Counted from the stretch's first letter, positions 16,119-28,352 are shown. The stretch: DNA of 64,000 bases from Algoriphagus oliviformis (GCF_017254915.1 NZ_JAFKCT010000002.1:124001-188000); one strand, 5' to 3'. Program-made: numbers and translations. Notes: generated by a model not told the origin, from the sequence alone.

Positions 16119-17502
16119 CAGGGCTGTGGGTTGGGTCGGGGAAGAGCAGGCTTCCCAAGATCATCGCAAAGATACTCGCCAGGAGTCCTAAAACATGCGA
16201 ATCTATCGCGAATTCGACGCTGTCGCAGATCAGGTAGGTGGCCATGCCGATGACCATGGAGGCGATTGCTCCGAGTTTGGAGGCTTTTTTCCAATACAAT
16301 CCCGCCGTGAGCGGGGCAAAAAGCGAAACGAGGAGCAGGATGGAAGCGCCGGCCACCAGCTCGTAGATGTTGGAATCGCGGGTAGCCATGTAGGTGGAAA
16401 GTGCGGCGACCAGCAGCACATTGCAGCGAAGTAGCCAGAGCAAGTGCCTGTCAGTGAGTTTGTTTTTGAAAAGGGGCTTGACGAGGTTTTCGGAGATCAA
16501 CGCGGCCGGGGCGAGGAGGCCGGAGCTCGCTGTGCTCATCACCGCGGAGATCAGCGCGCCAAAGAAGATGATCTGAACCGGCGGTCCTCCGTGTGCCAAA
16601 ACCATGGATGGGAGGAGCATCTGCTTGTTTTCCAGATAAAGCTCGGGATAGAGCGTTTTTGCGCCCAGCGCGATGAAAAGCGGCAAAAGCCCGAAGGTCA
16701 GGTAAAATCCGCCCGCGAGATAGGTGGAGCGAACGGCCACTTTTTCCGACTTGGAGGACATCACCCGCTGGTAGATATCCTGGCTGGGAATGCTTCCCAA
16801 GCCGAGAATAATCCAGGCGCCGAAGTAATTGGTCCAGCTAGTCAGGCCTCCCTCGGGAATAAAGCGAAAGGTCTCTGTCGGGGCTTCGCTGAGGATTTTT
16901 CCCACGCCGCCTGCTTCCTGGGCGATCATTACACTGACTGCAAGAAGCCCAATCACGATCATGGCGGTTTGGATAAAGTCCGTGATAGACACCGCCCACA
17001 TTCCTCCCATGAATGTATAAATCACGACGATCCCCGCTGAGAGAAAGATCCCTTCGCTGAGCGAAAGTCCGGTCACCGTCCCGAAGATGAGGCTCAGAGC
17101 GACCAATTGTGCGGCGACATAGCCGAAGAAAACCGGCACCATGAACACGGTGGCGAAGAACTCCACGCGCTTTCCGAAGGCCTGCTTAAACACATCCCCG
17201 ATGGTCAGCACGCCCATGCGGTACATGGGGCGGAGATAGAACATTCCAAAAAGGATCAAACACAAGGCTCCTCCAAAGGGATCCTCGATCACGCCGATGA
17301 GACCTTCCTCCAAAAAAACAGAAGAGGCTCCGAAAATCGTTTCGGAGCCAAACCAGGTTGCAAAGAGCGCGGATGCGGAAAGGAAGAGCGGCAGGGAGCG
17401 TCCCGCCAACACGAAATCATTGGAGCTTTTTACCAGCCGGGAGGCCCAGGCTCCGATGGCGATGGTGATCGCCAGATAGCAGATGATCGCGGTCAGCAGC
17501 AC
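16105..17502 (-). CDS. Sodium:solute symporter (SSS family)
   Basis: 465 residues, about 13 hydrophobic segments, matching the sodium:solute symporter family. The recognisable signature region G-G-M-W-A-V-S-I-T-D-F-I-Q-T lies in the middle, and A-G-R-S-L-P follows the first helix. It couples Na+ to uptake of an organic solute such as proline, pantothenate or a sugar; the substrate cannot be read from sequence. It begins 12 bp after the ABC-F stop and overlaps the next gene by 14 bp. Confidence 0.88.
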   Translation of the reverse strand: MLLTAIICYLAITIAIGAWASRLVKSSNDFVLAGRSLPLFLSASALFATWFGSETIFGASSVFLEEGLIGVIEDPFGGALCLILFGMFYLRPMYRMGVLTIGDVFKQAFGKRVEFFATVFMVPVFFGYVAAQLVALSLIFGTVTGLSLSEGIFLSAGIVVIYTFMGGMWAVSITDFIQTAMIVIGLLAVSVMIAQEAGGVGKILSEAPTETFRFIPEGGLTSWTNYFGAWIILGLGSIPSQDIYQRVMSSKSEKVAVRSTYLAGGFYLTFGLLPLFIALGAKTLYPELYLENKQMLLPSMVLAHGGPPVQIIFFGALISAVMSTASSGLLAPAALISENLVKPLFKNKLTDRHLLWLLRCNVLLVAALSTYMATRDSNIYELVAGASILLLVSLFAPLTAGLYWKKASKLGAIASMVIGMATYLICDSVEFAIDSHVLGLLASIFAMILGSLLFPDPTHSPDELS

Positions 17503-17514
17503 AGGCTCGCGCGC

Positions 17515-19750
<2,236 letters not shown>

Positions 19751-21601
19751 ATGCCCAAAAAACTTCTCCTTCTCATTCTTATGGCCTTTTCCTTAAGCGT
19801 ATCCGCGCAGGAGAAATTTGACCTGATCATCGTCGGCGGAGGAGCCAGTGGCACGGCGGCCGGCATTTCGGCTGCAAGAATGGGGATCAAAACCATCATC
19901 ATTGAGCCTGGCACGTGGCTGGGAGGAATGCTGACCTCGGCGGGCGTGTCGGCAATAGACGGAAACCATCGCTTGCCTTCAGGGATTTGGGGAGAGTTTA
20001 GATCCCAGCTGATCTCGCACTACGGTTCTCAGGAAGCGCTGTCCACCGGCTGGGTTTCCCATACGCTTTTCGAACCGAAAGTAGGGAATGACATCCTTCA
20101 AGACCTAGTCCGAAAAGAGCGGCATTTGCAGGTTTCCTTCGAAAGTGAGTGGAAAAATGCCAGCTACACGAATGGAGTCTGGAAAGTGGGCTATGTCAAG
20201 AACGGGGCTGAGCACCATTTGGAAGCGCCCATCCTGATCGATGCCACCGAGCTGGGGGATGTCGCCGCGTCCTTGGGCATGCCCTACCGATTGGGGATGG
20301 ATGCGAGGGATGAGATCGCTGAGGAGTATGCTCCCGAGCAGGCCAACGACATCGTGCAGGACTTGACCTATGTGGTGACATTGGCCGATTTTGGGCAGGA
20401 CAGCGACCGCACGATCCCCGAGCCGGCAGGCTATGATCCTGCCGAGTTTGCCTGTGCCTGCGCCCATGCAGACCCGATTTCTGACGATGATCCCACGCTG
20501 GATTGCGACAAGATGATCAGCTATGGCAGGTTGCCCAATGGGAAATACATGATCAACTGGCCCAACTGCGGTAATGACCACTATGTGAATCTGGTCAATC
20601 TAAACCCAGAGGAAAGGGCCGTGGAAATCGAAAAAGCCAAGCAGACCAGCCTTCGGTTTGTGTATTACATCCAACATGAGTTGGGTTATAAAAACCTGGG
20701 GATTGCCGAGGGAGAATATCCTACGCCGGACGGCTTGCCTATGATTCCCTACCACCGAGAATCCAGGAGATTTTTGGGGAAAGTGGACTTTACCCTGCCT
20801 TTCGTCAGGACTCCCTACGAGGCTGCCACACCGCTCTATCGCACGGGCGTAGCGGTGGGAGACTATACCATAGACCATCACCACAAGAAAAATCCCGAAG
20901 CTCCAGCCATCGATTTTATCAAAATCCGTGTGCCATCCTATACCATTCCCCTGGGAGCCTTGGTGCCAAAAGACCAGCCAGGCTTGATCCTCGCGGAAAA
21001 AAGCATCTCGGTGTCCAACATCGTCAACGGAGCCACGCGGCTTCAACCGGTGGTGTTGGGAATCGGGCATGCGGCTGGAGCGCTGGCGGCTGTTTCCATC
21101 AAAAACGGAAAGTCCCTGGACCAGATTTCGATTCGGGAGGTGCAGCAGGCGCTGTTGGATCAGCAGGGGTATATCATGCCCTTTTTGGACATGAATCCTA
21201 CGGATCGCCATTTTCAGGCGATGCAACGAATTGGAGCCACTGGAATATTGAAGGGGGAGGGAGTGCCGTATCTATGGGCAAACCAAACCTGGTTTTACCC
21301 GGAAGTGGAAGTAACCGAATACGAGCTGGTATCAGGCCTTAAAAGCTACTATTCCCAATTGGACGGATTTTGGGGAGCATCTGGGGATTACCTGAGCTTG
21401 GATAGGCTTGCCGTGTTTTTGAAGATGATAGACCCAAGCCTGACTATGGAAAGCTTGGAAAAGAGCTGGATCCAATCGGATTTGGCCGGAGACTTCAAAG
21501 CCGAGCGGAAGCTGAGCCGAAGGGAAGTTTCTGTCTTGTTGGATCAGGTACTGAATCCCTTTGCAATTCCAGTGGATTGGGAGGGGAATATTAAAAGGTG
21601 A
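19751..21601 (+). CDS. Secreted FAD-dependent oxidoreductase
   Basis: 616 residues from the ATG at 19751, chosen because it starts a clean signal peptide (M-P-K-K-L-L-L-L-I-L... cut after S-A-Q); the upstream ORF extension has no signal character. Directly after comes the dinucleotide-binding motif F-D-L-I-I-V-G-G-G-A-S-G (GxGxxG). The rest fits the FAD_oxidored family, often labelled xanthan-lyase- or BbvD-like flavoproteins, with G-G-M-L-T-S-A-G and the late I-L-A-E-K-S-I-S / G-A-T-R-L-Q-P motifs. Likely periplasmic oxidase or dehydrogenase of a sugar or similar compound; substrate unknown. No obvious operon partners. Confidence 0.82.
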   Translation: MPKKLLLLILMAFSLSVSAQEKFDLIIVGGGASGTAAGISAARMGIKTIIIEPGTWLGGMLTSAGVSAIDGNHRLPSGIWGEFRSQLISHYGSQEALSTGWVSHTLFEPKVGNDILQDLVRKERHLQVSFESEWKNASYTNGVWKVGYVKNGAEHHLEAPILIDATELGDVAASLGMPYRLGMDARDEIAEEYAPEQANDIVQDLTYVVTLADFGQDSDRTIPEPAGYDPAEFACACAHADPISDDDPTLDCDKMISYGRLPNGKYMINWPNCGNDHYVNLVNLNPEERAVEIEKAKQTSLRFVYYIQHELGYKNLGIAEGEYPTPDGLPMIPYHRESRRFLGKVDFTLPFVRTPYEAATPLYRTGVAVGDYTIDHHHKKNPEAPAIDFIKIRVPSYTIPLGALVPKDQPGLILAEKSISVSNIVNGATRLQPVVLGIGHAAGALAAVSIKNGKSLDQISIREVQQALLDQQGYIMPFLDMNPTDRHFQAMQRIGATGILKGEGVPYLWANQTWFYPEVEVTEYELVSGLKSYYSQLDGFWGASGDYLSLDRLAVFLKMIDPSLTMESLEKSWIQSDLAGDFKAERKLSRREVSVLLDQVLNPFAIPVDWEGNIKR

Positions 21602-21630
21602 GCACTTGGAAGGAGGTAGCTCTTTGTTAA

Positions 21631-21736
21631 AACCATTGAAATGGTTTTCGTCAAACGTGCCGCCGTCCATAGCCCCCGGCTTAAGCCGGGGGCTATGGAG
21701 TCGCTGCCGACCGGGCAATGGCTTTAGCCATTTGTG
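21631..21736. repeat. REP-like palindromic element
   Basis: A perfect 30-bp palindrome at 21668-21697 (core CCCCCGGCTTAAGCCGGGGG) is flanked on the left by AACCATTGAAATGGTT (21631-21646) and on the right by a CAATGGCTTTAGCCATTTG hairpin (about 21717-21735). The nested hairpins resemble Bacteroidota REP-type elements mobilised by RAYT (TnpA_REP) transposases; no such gene is in the window. It lies right at the border between GC-rich chromosome and the AT-rich VWA segment. Confidence 0.55.
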
Positions 21737-21853
21737 ATTACATCATACTACATATTTCGACAAGACAGGAAGGCTTATTGCTCCCGATGGCTTACTGCGT
21801 CTAAACAATCGTTAGGCGACTCCCAGCCGAAAACGCCTTTATCGGTAGTTTTT

Positions 21854-22903
21854 TTAATTCACATGATCCAAATCAATCAGGAATCGATAAGGCTTCGATC
21901 CATTAAAAGGGCCATTGTTAGTGTCATAGATTAAATCATATACAGCTCCTACCGAATTTGAAAAAGATGTAAATACCAGATTCAGTTCGGTAATTGAAGC
22001 TGGTTTGGAGAATTTGCCTCCAATCGATAAGTCATTTAATGCTTGACTGTTAACTTCATCTGCGTTTCCAATGAAGCCAACGGTATAGCTTCTGATCGAT
22101 GATTGTTTTAAAGCATTTATAACAACTTGTCTATCGTCGTTATTTGGATCAAATTGAAAATTATTAGCCCCATCTGTGAATGTGATCAACCCTTGGCCTC
22201 TTGAATTGGAATTGTTCAGTATTTCGATTCCTTTGAGCATAGCTTCGTACAATGCCGTCTCATTTTTGTTTTCAAGTTGATATGAGCCACCGCCAAGTTT
22301 ACTATCTGAATAGGTTTGTTGCTGCGCTATGAACTGACTCAATTCAAACTCATTTGATGATAGAGCATGAGCCAAATTACCTCTTGAAAACTTGACAATT
22401 GCAACCTTCGCATTTGGATTGTTTTTAAAAATCTGGTTAAGAACCTGTCTGGCACTATTTTTTACATCGTCTAAATTATCTCCAAGAGAAGAACTGACGT
22501 CTAGGACAAGAACAAGACTCAAACTTTTAGAAGGTTCATAGTCTAAAAAATTTTCACTATCAACTTGCCATCGGTTTTCCTCAAATTTTTCACTAACAAT
22601 CTTGTTTACTTCGAAGACATTTTCACCTTCTAAAAAAGTAACTCCAGAAAATACAAAATTATATCTTGACCCTACTGGATTTAGAGTGACTTGATTCTCT
22701 ATTTGTATTGGTCCATCTGTTTTGGTTTCATTTAGGATTAAAGCTTGCGTATTGCCATTATTAGTAAAATCAGCGTATAGGATTGCATCATAATTTGGGC
22801 AATCTGCACAATCATCACATTCTTGCCCAATAAATCCAAGGAAGCAGTCACAGCCGTAAAGTGCAACTGCCAAAAAAAGAATTGACAAGTTTTTTGCTTT
22901 CAT
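21854..22903 (-). CDS. VWA-domain lipoprotein in an AT-rich segment
   Basis: 349 residues. Lipoprotein signal with Cys at 18 (A-L-Y-G-C), a cysteine-rich start (C-D-C-F-L-G... C-D-D-C-A-D-C), a linker domain and a von Willebrand factor A domain from about 130 with the MIDAS motif V-L-D-V-S-S-S (DxSxS) and F-T-D-G-A later. VWA domains bind protein or other ligands through a metal ion. Codon and base use are much AT-richer than every neighbour, as in the flanks to about 23.4 kb, which suggests recent transfer. Function unknown; no partner genes are present. Confidence 0.8.
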   Translation of the reverse strand: MKAKNLSILFLAVALYGCDCFLGFIGQECDDCADCPNYDAILYADFTNNGNTQALILNETKTDGPIQIENQVTLNPVGSRYNFVFSGVTFLEGENVFEVNKIVSEKFEENRWQVDSENFLDYEPSKSLSLVLVLDVSSSLGDNLDDVKNSARQVLNQIFKNNPNAKVAIVKFSRGNLAHALSSNEFELSQFIAQQQTYSDSKLGGGSYQLENKNETALYEAMLKGIEILNNSNSRGQGLITFTDGANNFQFDPNNDDRQVVINALKQSSIRSYTVGFIGNADEVNSQALNDLSIGGKFSKPASITELNLVFTSFSNSVGAVYDLIYDTNNGPFNGSKPYRFLIDLDHVN

Positions 22904-23446
22904 GATAGGTGTTTTTTAATTTATAACTAATTATATATTTTTATTTTAAAATTAAATACAGTTGGCATCAACAATTGAAATAATATTGCAGCAATTATAT
23001 TTTTACGACTTGTGCGTTATTACCAAATTAGACTTAATGGAATAGGTGATTTTGTTTTTTTAAGAAAAGTGGTATCCAAAACAGGAAAAACAGATTTTTC
23101 AATACAAATTAAAGATTGCGAAACTTCCACTAGGGATTTCGGTAAGTTGACAGTTTTCTTTCTGGGAACTTTGGCTAATAAAGGAAATTTATTGAAATGA
23201 AAAATACCCTGTACTGGGTATTTTTCATGAGTTGGATCGAAATCCTCTTTCGATAAAATCTATACAAAGAAATGTAGCTGGCACGCTCCCACTGGGAGTA
23301 ATTTGCGACGATTCCCAAATATCCCTTCCATTTTTCTAATTGGCTACTTTTCTATGCTTCTGTCAATTAGCGAATATCAAATTCAAAGGGATAACTAGGC
23401 ATTTTGCTCCCGATGAACATCGAAGATTACGCCTAGCCAGTTACGG
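22904..23446. other. AT-rich intergenic region
   Basis: About 540 bp, mostly AT-rich up to about 23250. A GTG-started 62-codon ORF at 23012-23200 ends exactly at a strong terminator hairpin but has no ATG, no recognisable family and weak coding character. The part from 23250 to 23446 shows no gene, only short inverted repeats around CTCCCACTGGGAG (about 23285). Confidence 0.5.
23197..23228. terminator. Strong hairpin terminator in the AT-rich segment
   Basis: Perfect 13-bp stem ATGAAAAATACCC / GGGTATTTTTCAT with a 6-nt loop. It could end plus-strand transcription through 23012-23200 or minus-strand transcription of the esterase gene 220 bp away. The T tract is part of the stem. Confidence 0.6.
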
Positions 23447-24739
23447 TTACTTCCTCTTCTTCTGCCCAGCCATCCACTCCATAATGGTTACTGGTCTGCC
23501 TTCCAGCATGACGGGTGAGCCATCCAGGTCTTTTCTGGCTACGTTGGCATGGGAGTAGATCCAAGACCAGTGGCCTGGGTAGCGGAAGTCGTCCCCGCCA
23601 TAGAATCCGGTGATGTCCGTGACGTTGTCGTAATAGGAGAAGTGGACGTTTTTGGCTCCGGCTTTTTTCAGCCGGTCGAACAGGGGAACCACCGTCTCGT
23701 CCGGCTTGGTCGTCATGTCGTCCTTGGAGTGGACAAACCACATCGGCACGTTTTTGATTTTCTGCACCATCGCATCGGTGACAAACTCATTGTTGTACGC
23801 CAAAGCGCTGATATAGCCCGCGGCAAAGTAGTCAGGATGCTCCAGGATCAGCTTCAAGGACATGTAGCCACCGTTGGAGCAGCCACCCACGTAGATCCGG
23901 GTAGGGTCTATGTTTGGGTTTTTGGCTACGAAATCCTGAAACAGGGCAAATAATGCCTCATTGTAAATGTCATTGGTCTGTCCACGGGTCATGCCCTCGG
24001 CGGCCTGCATCCAGAAGGTCGGAGCCTGTGGCACCAGCACGTAGGCGCCCTGTCCGAAGAGTGTCTGAATCTCGGGGGACGCATAGTTGAAGGACTTGTT
24101 GCCCAAGAGTGGGATCGTCGGATCATCGCCTCCCTCGCCGCCTCCATGCAGCCAGATGATCAGCGGGGCTTTGGCGGTCAATCCTTTCGGCGTAAATGCC
24201 GCATAGGGCAGGGTGACATTCCCATGGGTGAATTTTCCGGTCAGGTCAAAGTCGTCCACGATAGGCAGGATTCGCCCGGCTTCCTCATTCCAGATCTTGC
24301 CGGACTTGGTATCCATCACGGTCACGGCATAGTCTATCCACACGTTTCCGCCCCGGTTGCCCATGCGGAGGTACTGGATAGGCGAACCGATGGGAGCGAC
24401 GGGACTGACCGCCAAGACCAAGGTAGCGTGGTTCCCTTCGGCAACTCGATTTCCCTTTTCATCAGAAATGTAGGAATAGACCACCGTTCTCTTTCCGGAA
24501 GTCTGGGCAGCTGGGATCTCCCCGTCCTGGGAGCTTCTGTTTACAAAAACCTCAAAGTCTGCGGCGCTGATTTCCTTTGTGGGCTGGTCGAGGTTTAGGA
24601 TGATTTTGTTCACCGCTGGGCCCCAGTCAAAGCCCTCGATGATCAGCTTGTAAGAGCCTGCGGGCGGGTTGTTTTCGTTTGAAATCGCGAGGAGCGGGAT
24701 CAGAAAGACGATCCAGAGGAAGTATAGGCTTTTTTTCAT
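23447..24739 (-). CDS. Secreted esterase/peptidase of the alpha/beta-hydrolase fold
   Basis: 430 residues from the ATG at 24739, where a signal peptide begins (M-K-K-S-L-Y-F-L-W...); an upstream extension lacks one. N-terminal Ig-like beta domain (about 25-150), then a polyhydroxybutyrate-depolymerase/predicted-peptidase type hydrolase: W-L-H-G-G-G-E-G-G oxyanion loop, nucleophile G-G-C-S-N-G-G-Y (Ser in CSN), and a late G-H-W-S-W histidine. Such enzymes de-esterify polysaccharides or act on aryl esters outside the cell. Upstream at 24740-25181 it is divergent from the large T9SS protein. Confidence 0.8.
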   Translation of the reverse strand: MKKSLYFLWIVFLIPLLAISNENNPPAGSYKLIIEGFDWGPAVNKIILNLDQPTKEISAADFEVFVNRSSQDGEIPAAQTSGKRTVVYSYISDEKGNRVAEGNHATLVLAVSPVAPIGSPIQYLRMGNRGGNVWIDYAVTVMDTKSGKIWNEEAGRILPIVDDFDLTGKFTHGNVTLPYAAFTPKGLTAKAPLIIWLHGGGEGGDDPTIPLLGNKSFNYASPEIQTLFGQGAYVLVPQAPTFWMQAAEGMTRGQTNDIYNEALFALFQDFVAKNPNIDPTRIYVGGCSNGGYMSLKLILEHPDYFAAGYISALAYNNEFVTDAMVQKIKNVPMWFVHSKDDMTTKPDETVVPLFDRLKKAGAKNVHFSYYDNVTDITGFYGGDDFRYPGHWSWIYSHANVARKDLDGSPVMLEGRPVTIMEWMAGQKKRK

Positions 24740-25181
24740 CAGGTTTTTGGGTTTGAAATGGTTGATGCTTGGCACTAGCCGCAGATGCACAGAGAGATCC
24801 GCGCATCAGTGGGACTTAATTAAGTCATTTTTGGCCAACAAGGCACTGGTTATTTGTGAAACGGTACCCAAAAAATGTTTTGCGGGATATGAAGTCAGGG
24901 CGACGGTGCGATTGTCTTGGAAATGCCGCCGCAGGAAGCTTGGCCGTCCGATTTTGCTTTGGTAGGCCTTTCTGAACGAAGAGTCGAGAGCGAAATCCTT
25001 TGGCCCGAGGCTGAAGAAAAGACCGAAGTGGTGAAATAGCGCAAATCCGGAACTTTGCCCACCTAGTCTAAGCCGCCTACCCAAAAATCCCACCGGGCTG
25101 ATTTCGCCATTTAACATCTTTTTCGGAAGAATATTTTCCGCTCTTCGCTATATTGAAATCCTTATTTTCCGTCACCCAACC
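24740..25181. other. Divergent intergenic region
   Basis: About 440 bp between two divergent secreted-protein genes. A minus-strand 103-codon ORF at 24806-25117 has no family features and I treat it as chance. The region should contain both promoters; I cannot place them reliably. Confidence 0.45.
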
Positions 25182-28100
25182 ATGACTAAAAAGCTACTGA
25201 GGCTGTTTTTTTTGATTCTTTTTTTGGGCCAAAGCTTGACCGCCAGCGCACAGATCTCCACCGTGGGCAAGGAGTTTTGGGTGGGTTTCATGGAAAACAA
25301 CCGGGTGATCGGCGGAGGACAGGGAGGGGGCGCTCCGGATTTTGCCGTTTTGGTCGTCACCGCCAACGAGACCACCACCGGAGCCATCGAGTACCTGGGG
25401 CAGTCCCTGCCTTTTTCCCTCAATGCCGGGCAGCAGTTTGCGGTACGGGTTCCTTCCCAGGATCTGGACCTGCTCCACCGCAGTTCGGGAGTCGTCGAAA
25501 ATAAGGGGATCCACATCACCGCGACGGGCAATATTGCCGTCCATGCCTTCAACGAGCGGGTGAGAAGTGCCGACGGCACTGTGGTGCTGCCTGTAGGCGC
25601 CCTCGGCAGGGACTATTACATCACCTCGCACTTTGAGGTGCTGACGGCCCCGATCACCTACGACGGCAACGTCAACAACGAAAGCCTGCTCCTGGTCGTG
25701 GCTACAGAGGACAATACGGAGATAGAAATCACCACCAGCGTCAACACGCTCAGCGGCAACCAGGCCGATGTGCCGTCCATGATCACGCTGGATCGCGGAC
25801 AAAGCTACCAGATCAAGGCCAGGGGAGACCTCACCGGGTCAAGGGTACGCGTGGTCGGCGCCAATGCCGATGAATGCAAGAAAATCGCCGTCTTCGGAGG
25901 CAATAAGTGGACTTCCGTGGGCAACTGCGGCGAGGCAAACGACCACCTTTTCCAACAGGCCTATCCCGTGAACACTTGGGGAACCAGCTTTGTGCACGTG
26001 GGACTTTTAGGACGATCCTCGGGGGAAATGGTCAAAGTGCTGGCCTCGGAGGACAACACGGAGGTATTTGTGAACGGAACCTCCCGGGGGAGTGTGGATC
26101 GCGGTAAGTTTTTGACCCTGGACTTTGCCGCCAACCAGTCCGGCAAGATCGATACTTCCAAGCCGGCTTCGGTTTCCGTTTTTTCAAAGAGCATGGCCTG
26201 CAACGACCCCACTGCTCCCGGCGCTTCCACGGGAGACCCCTTTATCATCACCTATAGCCCCAGCGAGCAGTTTCTGACCACCTTGACCTTCAATGCTATC
26301 GACCTGCCCTCCATCGTCAACCATTATGTGAATGTGGTGGTGAAGACGGGCACGCAAAACGGGACTTTTCTGGACGGACAAAACATCGGCGGCAGTTTTT
26401 CCGCCTTGCCCGGCGACGCCGACTTCCAGTTTGCGAGGATCAACATCTCCCGTGGTGTCCACAATCTGCAAAACGCAGACGGCTTTGCCGCCTATTCCTA
26501 TGGTTTTGGGGAGCTGGAGTCCTATGGCTATGCCGCCGGAGCGGCTTTAGACAACCTGAATTTTGAGGCGGAAGTAGATTATGACTTTGAGGTGGAAGGG
26601 GAAAAAGTGGCCTGCCTCAATCAGGAAGGCCTCTGGGCACTCAGCTCGACCAATCCCGATTTTAGCTACTTTGTCTGGGATTTTGGGGATGATACGCCGA
26701 CGCAGACCGGGCAGGAGGTGTCCCACACTTTTGCGGAGCCGGGGCTCTATGAAGTGAAAGTCCTGGCAGCGCTGAGTCCCAATTCCTGCGAGCAGCAGGA
26801 GGAGGTGACTTTCGAAGTCGAAGTGATCGAAACGGAGGCCATTCTGGAGGGAGAACTCTCCGTGTGTCCGGAAGTCGAGCAGGTGATGTATCGGGCCCGC
26901 GGATTCGTGAACGTGGCCAAAAAGGAGTTTGAGGTTGAGGGAGGCTTGATCGTGCAGGACTATGGAGACTCCGTTTTGGTCAATTGGGGCCCGGCGAATC
27001 CCGATGCCAAGATCCGGCTGATTCCCTATTCGGAAAACGGATGTCCGGGCACGCCGATAGAGCTGGCCGTGACCGTGAACGAGCGCATAGTCGTGGGGCC
27101 GGCCACAGGAGAGCTGGAAGTGTGCTTTGATCCCTCATCCACCCATCGCTATGCCGCACCGGTGACCGTGGACGGCAGGGGCTATGACTGGGTGGTGACC
27201 GGCGGACAGGTCGTCTCCGGTCAAGGCTCCAGCGAGATTGAGGTGAGTTGGGATCAGCCTGGTGTCACCGGGGTGGTCGAGTACACGGCCTACAGCCTCT
27301 TGGACAACCAGTGCGAGGGAAAGGCCGACGCGATCCAAGTCCAGGTGGCGGATGAGTTTGTCGTCAGCACGCAAGCCATGGTAAATCTCCTGTGCGCGGG
27401 TGACAATCAGGGCAGCATTGGCTTGGAGGTCAGGGGAGGAGTGCCCCCTTACCGCTTTGAGTGGTCGCATGATCCGTCTCTGGATGCTCCCAATGCCTCT
27501 GGACTTGTCGCGGGCAGTTATTCGGTGAGGGTCACCGACCAGCTGGGCTGCGTGCAGCTGAGCGAAAATATGGTCTTGACTGAGCCTGAGCCACTTTCCA
27601 TCCAGTCGGTAGCTCCGGAGGGAGTCTCTTGCTATGGCAAGGCTGACGGCACCTTGGAATTGGCGGTGATAGGGGGAGTGGGGCCTTATACGTTCGAGTA
27701 TGAGGGGACAAAAACATTCGATGGACAGCTGGCGATGGCTGATATGGCTTCGGGAGTCTATGCCTGGGAAGTCAGGGACGCCAATGGCTGCATCCTTCCG
27801 GTCAGCTTCGAGATCACCTCGCCTGCTCCCTTGGCCGTTGAGGTACGGCTGCAGAAGGCCGCCTGTCCCGGCGGCTCCAACGGAGAGCTGTTTGTGGTGC
27901 CTAGCGGAGGGGTTTCACCTTTTGTGTTTATTTGGAAAGATCCCCGACTCAGTGGAGAGCTGGTGACCGGACTTGCCGCGGGCAGCTACGAACTGGAAAT
28001 GCAGGATGCCAGTGGCTGTATCGGCATAGGTCTGGGAGTCGTGAGCGAAGCCGCGCCAGAAGTGAGGATGCCGACCGGATTTGACCCGAGACAGAGCCCG

Positions 28101-28322
28101 GGAGTGTATCAAGGCGTCTCCTCCTGTGACACGGACTTTCAGCTGTGGATATACAACCGCTGGGGACAGCTCATCTACTCGGGCATCGAGGGATGGGATG
28201 GTACAGTAAACGGACAGGAGGCCAGCGCAGGTACCTACACTTATATTGCGCGGTATGAATATCAGCTGGCCGGTGTCGCCCAAGCCAGCGAATTCCGGGG
28301 AGGATTTACGCTGATTCGCTAG
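25182..28322 (+). CDS. Large secreted IgGFc-binding/PKD/SprB-repeat protein with type B T9SS C-terminus
   Basis: 1046 residues. Signal peptide 1-24 (cut after S-A-Q). Residues about 25-470 resemble the IgGFc-binding N-terminal domain found in bacterial surface proteins (E-F-W-V-G-F, then repeats of E-D-N-T-E). A PKD domain follows (about 485-555, F-V-W-D-F-G-D-D-T-P), then Ig-like modules, and three SprB-type repeats at about 730-985 (C-x-G-x-x-x-G-S/T-I/L...G-G-V-P-P-Y). The last about 65 residues (L-W-I-Y-N-R-W-G-Q-L-I-Y... W-D-G-T) are a gliding-motility-associated type B sorting domain, so it is exported by the type IX secretion system, probably for adhesion. Confidence 0.9.
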   Translation: MTKKLLRLFFLILFLGQSLTASAQISTVGKEFWVGFMENNRVIGGGQGGGAPDFAVLVVTANETTTGAIEYLGQSLPFSLNAGQQFAVRVPSQDLDLLHRSSGVVENKGIHITATGNIAVHAFNERVRSADGTVVLPVGALGRDYYITSHFEVLTAPITYDGNVNNESLLLVVATEDNTEIEITTSVNTLSGNQADVPSMITLDRGQSYQIKARGDLTGSRVRVVGANADECKKIAVFGGNKWTSVGNCGEANDHLFQQAYPVNTWGTSFVHVGLLGRSSGEMVKVLASEDNTEVFVNGTSRGSVDRGKFLTLDFAANQSGKIDTSKPASVSVFSKSMACNDPTAPGASTGDPFIITYSPSEQFLTTLTFNAIDLPSIVNHYVNVVVKTGTQNGTFLDGQNIGGSFSALPGDADFQFARINISRGVHNLQNADGFAAYSYGFGELESYGYAAGAALDNLNFEAEVDYDFEVEGEKVACLNQEGLWALSSTNPDFSYFVWDFGDDTPTQTGQEVSHTFAEPGLYEVKVLAALSPNSCEQQEEVTFEVEVIETEAILEGELSVCPEVEQVMYRARGFVNVAKKEFEVEGGLIVQDYGDSVLVNWGPANPDAKIRLIPYSENGCPGTPIELAVTVNERIVVGPATGELEVCFDPSSTHRYAAPVTVDGRGYDWVVTGGQVVSGQGSSEIEVSWDQPGVTGVVEYTAYSLLDNQCEGKADAIQVQVADEFVVSTQAMVNLLCAGDNQGSIGLEVRGGVPPYRFEWSHDPSLDAPNASGLVAGSYSVRVTDQLGCVQLSENMVLTEPEPLSIQSVAPEGVSCYGKADGTLELAVIGGVGPYTFEYEGTKTFDGQLAMADMASGVYAWEVRDANGCILPVSFEITSPAPLAVEVRLQKAACPGGSNGELFVVPSGGVSPFVFIWKDPRLSGELVTGLAAGSYELEMQDASGCIGIGLGVVSEAAPEVRMPTGFDPRQSPGVYQGVSSCDTDFQLWIYNRWGQLIYSGIEGWDGTVNGQEASAGTYTYIARYEYQLAGVAQASEFRGGFTLIR

Positions 28323-28352
28323 CCTACTGGGACTTCCAAAGGCAGTGCGGTG

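Noticed and set aside
23012..23200. 62-codon GTG-started ORF ending at a terminator
   Set aside because: It ends neatly at a strong hairpin, but there is no ATG or known family. I kept it only as a remark in the intergenic entry.
24806..25117. 103-codon minus-strand ORF in the divergent promoter region
   Set aside because: No start context, no family and it occupies the needed promoter space of two divergent genes.
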